NCBI RefSeq assembly: GCF_010548375.1
Contig: NZ_JAAGLY010000005.1
Span: 496,001-560,000 of the forward strand
Origin: Streptomyces sp. SID13726
Lineage (GTDB): Bacteria > Actinomycetota > Actinomycetes > Streptomycetales > Streptomycetaceae
DNA length: 64,000 nucleotides
Direction of reading: 5' to 3'
Made by a program: the position numbers and the translations under genes. The notes below the pieces were generated by a model, which saw only the letters and a program-made list of their open reading frames with translations, did not search any database and was not told the origin of the DNA. Below, in pieces: positions 57,627 to 64,000 of the stretch (position 1 is its first letter; every line of letters begins with the position of its first letter).

Positions 57627-59525
57627 TCACGCCGCTCTTACGTCCGTCTCGGCGACCACGTGGGCACACGCGCGCGGGGTGTGCGTACGGCGGCGCAGGA
57701 AGCGCGGCAGGGGGAGCGCGAGGTTGACGAAGCCCTCGGCCTGCATGGCCGCGAAGCCGATGCGCGGGAGGTCGCCGGAGGCGCGGTAGACGACGAAGCG
57801 GGGCTCCCAGCGGGGCTGGAACTTCGCGTTGAACTTGTAGAGGGACTCGATCTGGAACCAGCGCGAGAGGAAGACGAGCAGGCCCCGCCAGGCGCGCAGC
57901 ACCGGGCCCGCGCCGATCTTCTCGCCGCGGGCGAGGGCCGAGCGGAACATCGCGAAGTTCAGGGACACGCGCGTGATGCCGAACTTCGGGGCCGCCTGGA
58001 GGGCCGCGACGATGAGCAGTTCGTTCATGCCGGGGTCGGCCGAGCGGTCGCGGCGCATGAGGTCGAGGGAGGCGCCGTCGGTGCCCCAGGGCACGAAGTG
58101 CAGGATCGCCTTGAGGTCGCCGTAGGGGCCGGGCTGGTCGTCGGCCTTGTGGGCGGTCGCGATCAGGCAGTCGCCGTCGGCGAGGTCGCCGATGCGGCCG
58201 AGCGCCATGGAGAAGCCGCGCTCGGTGTCGGTGCCGCGCCAGTCGTCGGCGGCCTGGCGCAAGCGCTCCAGCTCGGTCTCCCCGAGGTCACGGACGCGCC
58301 GGACCCGGGTCTCGTAACCGGCCCGCTCGATACGCTTGACCATCTGGCGGACATTGCGCATCGCGCGGCCGGCGAGCGAGAAATCCGCGACGTCCACCAC
58401 CGCCTCGTCGCCCAGTTCGAGGGCGTCGAGGCCGGTCTCACGGGTCCACACCTCGCCGCCGGTCTCCGAGCAGCCCATGACGGCGGGCGTCCAGGAGTGC
58501 GCCTTGGCCTCGTCCATGAAGCGTTCGATGGCGCCGGGCCAGGCCTCGACGTCGCCGATCGGGTCACCGCTGGCGAGCATCACGCCGGAGACGACGCGGT
58601 AGGTCACGGCGGCCTTGCCGCTGGGGGAGAAGACGACGGCCTTGTCGCGGCGCAGCGCGAAGTGGCCGAGGGAGTCGCGGCGGCCGTGCTTGTCCAGCAG
58701 GGCGCGCAGCCGGGCCTCGTCGTCCTCGGTGAGCCGGGCGGCGGGGTGCTCGGGGCGGAAGGCCAGGTAGATCGTGGTGACCGCCGTGAGCAGGCCCAGG
58801 GCGCCCAGGGAGACGCCGACGGTCCACGAGGTGTCGCCCTCGTAGTCGACGGGGCCCTCGAAGCCGAAGAGGCCGTACAGGACGTGCGTAATGCGATCGG
58901 CCAGGCTCGGGTCGCCGACCATGCGGTGCGGGTGGACGCTGACGATGACCAGCCCGAGCACGAGGGAACCGGCGCCCATGAGGACGAAGTTGGCGAGCGC
59001 GCGCCAGCGGCTGCGCGGGTCGGGCAGCGCCTTGAACTGGTCGCGGTGGCGCAGCAGCGGCGCGAGCAGGGCGAGCGAGATCGCCACGCCGAGGAGCGAG
59101 TGGCGGTACGAGAACTGCGCCAGCGCGCCCGCCGGCAGCAGGGCCACGGCCGCGCGCCAGGCCCGGCGCTTGCGGCGCCTGAGTCCGTGGGCGAGCAGCA
59201 GCAGCAGGACCCCGGTGCTCAGCGACAGCGCGGCCGCGAACGGGCCGAGCGCGCCGGGCAGTACCTCGGCCATGGTGTGCATGCGGCTGTGCCGGAAGCG
59301 TGGGAAGACGCCGGCGGCGATGTCCAGTAGCCCCACTAGTGCGCAGGCTCTGGCGACGAGGACGGGGACTACTTCGGGGCGCGGGCCGTGCAGGGCACGC
59401 CGCAGCCGTGTGGATCGGATCGGAACCCCGCCCGACATTTCCTCATCTGTCCTGACAGACATCGCATCCCGTAGCTCTGCGAGTGACTTTGGATCCGGAG
59501 CCCTGATTCGGGCATCCGGCGACAT
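57627..59525 (-). CDS. MprF-like phosphatidylglycerol lysyltransferase (DUF2156)
   Basis: The protein has about 632 residues. Six or so membrane helices occupy residues 65-255, then a GNAT-type DUF2156 domain: KHGRRDSLGHFALRRDKAVV, VVSGVMLASGDPIGD, LDLMRRDRSADPGMNELLIV and WFQIESLYKFNAKFQPRWEPR (shortened), the signature of aminoacyl-phospholipid synthases. It probably adds Lys (or another residue) from tRNA to phosphatidylglycerol. Starts at 59564 (GTG), 59525 (ATG) and 59462 (ATG) are possible; 59525 has AGAGGG upstream. It is divergent from an esterase gene. Confidence 0.87.
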   Translation of the reverse strand: MSPDARIRAPDPKSLAELRDAMSVRTDEEMSGGVPIRSTRLRRALHGPRPEVVPVLVARACALVGLLDIAAGVFPRFRHSRMHTMAEVLPGALGPFAAALSLSTGVLLLLLAHGLRRRKRRAWRAAVALLPAGALAQFSYRHSLLGVAISLALLAPLLRHRDQFKALPDPRSRWRALANFVLMGAGSLVLGLVIVSVHPHRMVGDPSLADRITHVLYGLFGFEGPVDYEGDTSWTVGVSLGALGLLTAVTTIYLAFRPEHPAARLTEDDEARLRALLDKHGRRDSLGHFALRRDKAVVFSPSGKAAVTYRVVSGVMLASGDPIGDVEAWPGAIERFMDEAKAHSWTPAVMGCSETGGEVWTRETGLDALELGDEAVVDVADFSLAGRAMRNVRQMVKRIERAGYETRVRRVRDLGETELERLRQAADDWRGTDTERGFSMALGRIGDLADGDCLIATAHKADDQPGPYGDLKAILHFVPWGTDGASLDLMRRDRSADPGMNELLIVAALQAAPKFGITRVSLNFAMFRSALARGEKIGAGPVLRAWRGLLVFLSRWFQIESLYKFNAKFQPRWEPRFVVYRASGDLPRIGFAAMQAEGFVNLALPLPRFLRRRTHTPRACAHVVAETDVRAA

Positions 59526-59612
59526 TGCGCCCTCTAGGACGGTGTCTCGCGAGAAGAGGTTCACTCACCTTCTCAAAGCCGTTTCAAAGGCCGAGGAAAG
59601 CGAAAGCAAGCA

Positions 59613-60740
59613 ATGGGTCTCACGAGCAACAACACGCTGGTGGCAGCGGTCCTGGTCGCCGTGGTGCTGTTCGTCGGCACGGTGTGGCTGTGGCCGAGGC
59701 TGGCCCGGCGCGGCTGGCGGTCCGTCAGCGGCCGGGTCGGGCTGCTGCTCGCGACACAGTGCATGCTCTTCGTCTCGGTCGGGCTCGCCGCCAACCAGGC
59801 CTTCGGCTTCTACGCCTCCTGGGCCGACCTGCTCGGCCGGGAGACCGACCAGGGCGTGGTGGTCGACCACACCCTGGGCGACCGTCCGGCCGGGCCCCTG
59901 AAGGTGACCGACATAGGAAACGTGCCCGGCAGGGGCGGCTTTCGGCCATCGTCGGGCGGGCAGATCCAGAAGGTCGACATCGTCGGGCGTACGACACACA
60001 TCGCCACACCCGCGTACGTCTATCTGCCTCCGGAGTATTTCCAGTCCCGCTATCGCGCGCGCACCTTCCCAGCGGCCCTCGTCCTCACCGGTTATCCCGG
60101 CACGGCCAGGGCGCTGGTGGACAAACTCCACTATCCGCGCACGGCCCTGGAACTCGCCAAGAGCGGCCGTATGCAGCCGATGATCCTGGTCATGATGCGG
60201 CCGACGGTCGCGCCGCCCCGGGACACCGAGTGCGTGGACGTTCCCGGCGGCCCGCGGACCGAGTCGTTCTTCGCGAAGGACCTGCCGGAAGCGGTGACCG
60301 CGCACTACAGGGTGGGCCGGGAGCCGGGGAGTTGGGGGATCATCGGCGATTCGACCGGCGGCTACTGCGCGCTGAAGCTCGCCATGCACCACCCCCGTGT
60401 CTACGCGGCCGGGGCGGGTCTGTCGCCCTACTACAGGGCTCCGGTGGACCCCACCACGGGCGATCTCTTCCAGGGCGACAAGGCGCTGCGCAACCGCGCG
60501 AACCTGTGGTGGTGCCTCAAACACCTGCCCGGCCCTGACACCTCACTGCTCGTCACCAGCAGCAAGGAGGGCGAGACGAACTACAAGGACACGTTGAAGT
60601 TCATAGACCGGGTGAAGGCCGCGGGAACGACCCGGATCTCGTCGATCATCCTCGAAAGCGGGGGTCACAACTTCAACACCTGGCGGCGGGAGATCCCGGC
60701 GACCTTGCAGTGGATCAGCGGGCGACTCGGTGATCAATAG
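59613..60740 (+). CDS. Membrane-anchored alpha/beta-hydrolase (esterase D-like)
   Basis: The 375-residue protein has two N-terminal membrane helices (about 8-28 and 43-62) and then an esterase domain: YVYLPPEYFQ, ALVLTGYPGTARALV, WGIIGDSTGGYCALKLAMHH (nucleophile Ser in GDSTG near residue 248) and ILESGGHNFNTW (catalytic His near 357). It probably faces outward. Divergence from the lysyltransferase gene suggests a linked role, perhaps removing aminoacyl groups from lipids (inference). Confidence 0.87.
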   Translation: MGLTSNNTLVAAVLVAVVLFVGTVWLWPRLARRGWRSVSGRVGLLLATQCMLFVSVGLAANQAFGFYASWADLLGRETDQGVVVDHTLGDRPAGPLKVTDIGNVPGRGGFRPSSGGQIQKVDIVGRTTHIATPAYVYLPPEYFQSRYRARTFPAALVLTGYPGTARALVDKLHYPRTALELAKSGRMQPMILVMMRPTVAPPRDTECVDVPGGPRTESFFAKDLPEAVTAHYRVGREPGSWGIIGDSTGGYCALKLAMHHPRVYAAGAGLSPYYRAPVDPTTGDLFQGDKALRNRANLWWCLKHLPGPDTSLLVTSSKEGETNYKDTLKFIDRVKAAGTTRISSIILESGGHNFNTWRREIPATLQWISGRLGDQ

Positions 60741-60851
60741 GCCGAATTCGACGGCCGGCCGGATTCCCGATGTCGTGTGAAGGCTGCGGGGTGGCTGTGT
60801 TTTTACGGGGCGGGGCACCACGATTCGCCTACGCGCGGTAAGTTTCTGGCC

Positions 60852-62183
60852 ATGCCACGTGGACGTCACCGCCATTCCCCGCCCTTGCACAGGCTGCTGC
60901 CTCCTTCGGCGATCGCCGGCGTCTCCCTCGTCTGCGCCTTCGGCCCCTGGTTGTTCTCGCAGACCGCCGTGCTGCGCGTCATAGCCGCGTTCGCCGCGGC
61001 GGTCGCGGTGGTCGGGGCGGCCGTCATGCGCCGCTGGGACGCACAGGCGGGCAAGCAGGTCGCCGATCTCACGCGTGCGCGTGCGAGCGACGAGTGGCGG
61101 CACGAGGAGCGGGCCGCCGAACTCGAGACCGACCTCGAGGAGTCGCGCGAGCTGCGCGCCAAGCTGGAGCAGCGGCTGCGCGCCAAGCGCGCCGAACTGG
61201 CGGGCCTGCGCAACGAACACGCGGCGCTGCTGCGGCGGTACGCCACGGCGGAGACCGAGCGGGCGAGCGCCCTTGAGGGCCGCCGGCTGCTGGAGATAGA
61301 GGCGACCGCGGAGCCGTCCCGGGCGTTGCCGGCTGCGGAGGCGGTCGGGGCGGACGAGGAGACCGCGACCGGGACTGCCGGGGCGTCGGAGGGCTCGGAG
61401 GCTTCGGAGGAGACGCCGGAGCGGCCCGCGATCTTCTCCCCGGAGGGGTCCCGGCTGTTCCTGCGGGCCAGCGCGGCGCTCAAGCGGCTGGACGAGGGCG
61501 GTGCCGGGGCGGCCGAGTCCGAGGCCGAGGCCGACGCCGAGTCCGAGGACGCTGAAGTGGACGCGGCTCAGGACCCGGCGAACGACGGCGGGCCCGAGGC
61601 CGGTCCGAAGGCCAAGGCGGACGCGAAGGTCAAGCCGGACGCGAAGACCAAGCCGGACTCGACGGTCAAGCCGGACTCGACGGTCAAGGTGAAGGCCGAG
61701 GTCAAGCCCCGTCCGGTGACCGCCGGTTCGGGTGCGGCGGACGCCGCCGGCACCGAGGCGGAGGCCGCGCAGGAGGACGAGGCGCGGGGGAAGCCCGAGG
61801 CGGTCGACGGGCATGAGCACGCGGCCGCCGCCACCTCGGTCAGAGCCGACCGGCCCACGCAGCAGCCCGCGGGGCACTTCATCGCCCCGACCGCGGTGGC
61901 GGTCGTGCCCGCCGCTCCCGCCCGGCGCCCCCGGGTCGAGGGCGGGTTCGACTTCTTCGGCACCAAGGCGGGCACCTCGCGCGACGCCCTGGAGGCCGTG
62001 CAGAACGAGGACCTCGCCGACGTGGTCGGCCAGGAGGCCCTCGCCCTGCACAAGGCCGAGTCGGAGGCGGAGTTCAAGCCGGCCGACGAGGAGTCCCGGG
62101 GCATCGGCCAGGTCATCGACCTGACGGCGCACGACGAGACGGAGCAGATCGACCTCCAGGGACTGCGCAGCGCGGTCTCCTGA
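60852..62183 (+). CDS. Coiled-coil membrane protein of unknown function
   Basis: The 443-residue protein starts with MPRGRHRHSPPLHRLLPPSA and two hydrophobic helices (about 17-35 and 40-60), then a coiled coil (about 75-150, RAAELETDLEESRELRAKLE and similar). A long acidic/Ala/Lys low-complexity region includes KPDSTVKPDSTVK repeats, and the end is conserved-looking (FDFFGTKAGTSRDALEAVQN, shortened). I do not know its function. The ATG at 60852 is chosen over an ATG 75 nt upstream. Such proteins occur beside this locus in streptomycetes. Confidence 0.8.
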   Translation: MPRGRHRHSPPLHRLLPPSAIAGVSLVCAFGPWLFSQTAVLRVIAAFAAAVAVVGAAVMRRWDAQAGKQVADLTRARASDEWRHEERAAELETDLEESRELRAKLEQRLRAKRAELAGLRNEHAALLRRYATAETERASALEGRRLLEIEATAEPSRALPAAEAVGADEETATGTAGASEGSEASEETPERPAIFSPEGSRLFLRASAALKRLDEGGAGAAESEAEADAESEDAEVDAAQDPANDGGPEAGPKAKADAKVKPDAKTKPDSTVKPDSTVKVKAEVKPRPVTAGSGAADAAGTEAEAAQEDEARGKPEAVDGHEHAAAATSVRADRPTQQPAGHFIAPTAVAVVPAAPARRPRVEGGFDFFGTKAGTSRDALEAVQNEDLADVVGQEALALHKAESEAEFKPADEESRGIGQVIDLTAHDETEQIDLQGLRSAVS

Positions 62184-62243
62184 CGGGACGTACGGACGTT
62201 CACGGCACGGACGCTCACGCCACGGACGCTCGCAGGGGCGCGG

Positions 62244-63587
62244 TCAGACCATCCACCGGTCGGGCCGCGCCCCTTTCCGTCCCGTCCGAGACCGCTCCGC
62301 CTGCGCCCCGAGCAGCTCCGCGGCCTCCTGAGCGTCCCTCAGCCGGGCCGTGACGGTCTTGTTGGCCCCCGTGTCCACATGGACGTCGGCGACCCGCCAC
62401 AGCCGCTTCCAGGGCCCCTGGGAGAGCCGTACGCTCTGGACCTTCGCGTGCGGGACGAGCGCCAGGCTCCGGCGCAGCAGTCCCTGGCGGGCCGCGAACA
62501 CCGCGTCGGTCACGGCGAGTCCGTAACCGCGCCACCACAGGGGCACGCACCGGCCGGCCCGCCGCGGGGGCCGGGACAGCGCCGAGGGCGGCGGCACGGT
62601 GACGCCGGGCAGCACGCGCGCGACGACCGCCTCGGCGACCTCGCGCGGGGCGACCGGTACGAGCACCGAGTTGGACGAGCCGGCCACGTCCAGCTCGACC
62701 CGCACCCAGCCGCGCCGCCGCCACAGCAGCGGCTCGACGATCCGCACGGTCTGCACCCGCCCCGGCGGCACCGTCTCGTGGGTGCGGTCCAGGAGCCCGT
62801 GGTCGATGCGCAGCCCGTCCGGGGACTCGCCCACCGTCCAGTCGTACTCGGTGACGAACCGCCCCACGCTGCTCGCCCCCGCCGCGCCGAGCAGCGGCAC
62901 GGCGGTCGCGAGGACCGTCCACGCGCTGTGGGTGGCCAGCCACAGCAGGGTCGGTACGACGAGGGCGGCGACCAGCGTGACCCAGGTGGCGCCCGTCAGC
63001 ACCAGGGAGAGCGCGAGATCGCGCGGAGGCGTGCGCAGCAGCTCGCGCGCCGGGGCCTCGCCGACCTCGTGCGCGGTCTCGGGCGCGAACCCGGCGGCGC
63101 GCGCGAGGAGTTCCGCGCGCAGCGCCCGTGCCTCGCGCTCCCCGAGGAAGGCCAGCTCGTCCTTCTTGTCGGTGCCGACGACGTCCAGACGGAGCTTGGC
63201 GACGCCCGCCACGCGCGCGAGGAGCGGCTGTGTCACGTCGATCGCCTGGATGCGCTCCAGCCGGATGTGCGCGGTGCGCCGGAACAACAGCCCGGTCCGG
63301 ATGCGCAGTTCGGTGTCGGTCACCGCGAAGTGGGTGAACCACCAGGTGAGAAAGCCGTACAGGGCGGCCGCCGGGACGATGACGGCGAGCGCGATCAGCA
63401 GGGTGGTGGTCGTCAGCCGGGTCAGCTGGCGCTGCGCCTGGTCCGGGTCGTGCACGGCCCACCCGATGACGACGGCCACCGGCGCCCACGCCCGCCTGAG
63501 CGGCGTTATGGGATGCAGCCGCCGCTCGGTGACGGGCGCCTTCTCCCGCTTCTCCTGTACGGCGTCGTCGACGCCCGGCGTCGTCAC
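62244..63587 (-). CDS. PH-domain (bPH2/DUF304) membrane protein, YdbT-like
   Basis: The 447-residue protein has paired helices near residues 60-85 and 190-235, and three bPH2 copies: HIRLERIQAIDVTQPLLARV, VPPGRVQTVRIVEPLLWRR and LVPHAKVQSVRLSQGPWKRL. This is the larger partner of a YdbS/YdbT pair. The GTG at 63587 overlaps the stop of the small partner as GTGA. The family has no firm function; a role in envelope stress or antimicrobial resistance has been suggested. Confidence 0.9.
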   Translation of the reverse strand: MTTPGVDDAVQEKREKAPVTERRLHPITPLRRAWAPVAVVIGWAVHDPDQAQRQLTRLTTTTLLIALAVIVPAAALYGFLTWWFTHFAVTDTELRIRTGLLFRRTAHIRLERIQAIDVTQPLLARVAGVAKLRLDVVGTDKKDELAFLGEREARALRAELLARAAGFAPETAHEVGEAPARELLRTPPRDLALSLVLTGATWVTLVAALVVPTLLWLATHSAWTVLATAVPLLGAAGASSVGRFVTEYDWTVGESPDGLRIDHGLLDRTHETVPPGRVQTVRIVEPLLWRRRGWVRVELDVAGSSNSVLVPVAPREVAEAVVARVLPGVTVPPPSALSRPPRRAGRCVPLWWRGYGLAVTDAVFAARQGLLRRSLALVPHAKVQSVRLSQGPWKRLWRVADVHVDTGANKTVTARLRDAQEAAELLGAQAERSRTGRKGARPDRWMV

Positions 63588-64000
63588 AGGCCCGCCGATC
63601 GGGCCTCGCCGAGTTCGGTGAGCCGGTCGCGCAGCCGCTCCGCCTCGGCCGGGTCGAGGCCCGGGATGGTCGCGTCGGTCGCCGCGGCTGCCGTGTGCAG
63701 CTGCACGCTGGACAGCCCGAAGTGCCGCTCCACGGGCCCGGAGGTGACCTCCACCAGCTGCATGCGGCCGTACGGCACGACGGTCTCCTCGCGCCACAGC
63801 ACGCCCCGGCTGATCAGCAGGTCGTCGGCGCGCTCGGCGTAGCGCCAGGAGCGCCAGTTGCGGCCGATGAGCACCCAGCCCCAGCCCATGAGGGCGAGCG
63901 GCAGCACCGCGAAGGCCGCCCAGGCCGGTCCGCACAGCAGCCCGAGCAGCAGGCCCAGGCCCACGGCGAGCAGTCCGAGCCACACCACCAGCAGCAGCCG
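63584..64000 (-). CDS. PH-domain (DUF304) membrane protein, YdbS-like, start beyond the window
   Basis: The minus-strand frame is open to the right edge, giving at least 138 codons. It has two membrane helices (VWLGLLAVGLGLLLGLLCG, then WAAFAVLPLALMGWGWVL) and one bPH2 domain with DDLLISRGVLWREETVVPYG and MQLVEVTSGPVERHFGL. It is the small partner of the YdbT-like protein. The true N-terminus lies outside the window. Confidence 0.88.
   Translation of the reverse strand, partial: RLLLVVWLGLLAVGLGLLLGLLCGPAWAAFAVLPLALMGWGWVLIGRNWRSWRYAERADDLLISRGVLWREETVVPYGRMQLVEVTSGPVERHFGLSSVQLHTAAAATDATIPGLDPAEAERLRDRLTELGEARSAGL

Overview
The window is from a Streptomyces chromosome. Support comes from the very high GC content, GTG/TTG starts with GA-rich ribosome binding sites, AfsR/SARP, tipA, a DUF397/XRE/ATPase trio of the WhiJ type, and a housekeeping block (ppa, dacB, tilS, hpt, ftsH, folE, folK, folB, folP) in the order I recall for streptomycetes.

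Positions 1-8955 hold eleven minus-strand genes. Nine of the ten junctions overlap by one or a few bases; the last has a 3-nt gap. They encode PEP mutase, a two-subunit phosphonopyruvate decarboxylase, a 4-hydroxy-2-oxovalerate-type aldolase, a class V aminotransferase, an HPr-kinase-like P-loop protein, a YjbQ protein, a glutaredoxin, a metallophosphoesterase and two ATP-grasp ligases. The last of these runs off the left edge. This is a phosphonate biosynthetic operon. The PepM, split Ppd and aldolase combination resembles the rhizocticin/plumbemycin route to 2-amino-5-phosphono-3-pentenoate (APPA), and the ligases suggest a peptide product.

Positions 9653-14844 form a divergent plus-strand operon: an SHMT-fold PLP enzyme, a class II aldolase fused to an unknown N-terminal region, a YbaK-type tRNA-editing domain and an EamA exporter. 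The last two look like self-protection against a toxic amino acid. Four genes of the two operons carry in-frame tandem repeats at a protein end.

Positions 14863-29575 are mixed. They hold a two-component system with a double-headed kinase, a secreted DUF5707 protein, DUF3052, a GT2 glycosyltransferase, a large SARP regulator, a family A DNA polymerase, DUF2786, two lipoproteins, and a striking degenerate 29-30 bp minisatellite of about 900 bp.

Positions 29642-32121 are the zinc-starvation ribosomal island: zinc-free S14, L28, L33, L31 and S18 plus a CobW-like protein, around one bidirectional Zur box. Positions 32248-34403 are a DUF397/anti-sigma-like ATPase/XRE module with shared operator-like repeats. 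Then come aldehyde dehydrogenase, DinB, and PadR with an ABC-2 exporter behind a readable promoter/operator. A glutamate decarboxylase/ClC acid-resistance pair lies divergent from tipA.

Positions 43005-64000 are core chromosome: YbjQ, DedA, ThrE, ppa, dacB, DUF2342 protease, tilS, hpt, ftsH, the folate genes, an MprF-like lysyltransferase, an esterase, a coiled-coil membrane protein and a PH-domain pair truncated by the right edge. I saw no tRNA, rRNA, IS element or CRISPR array.
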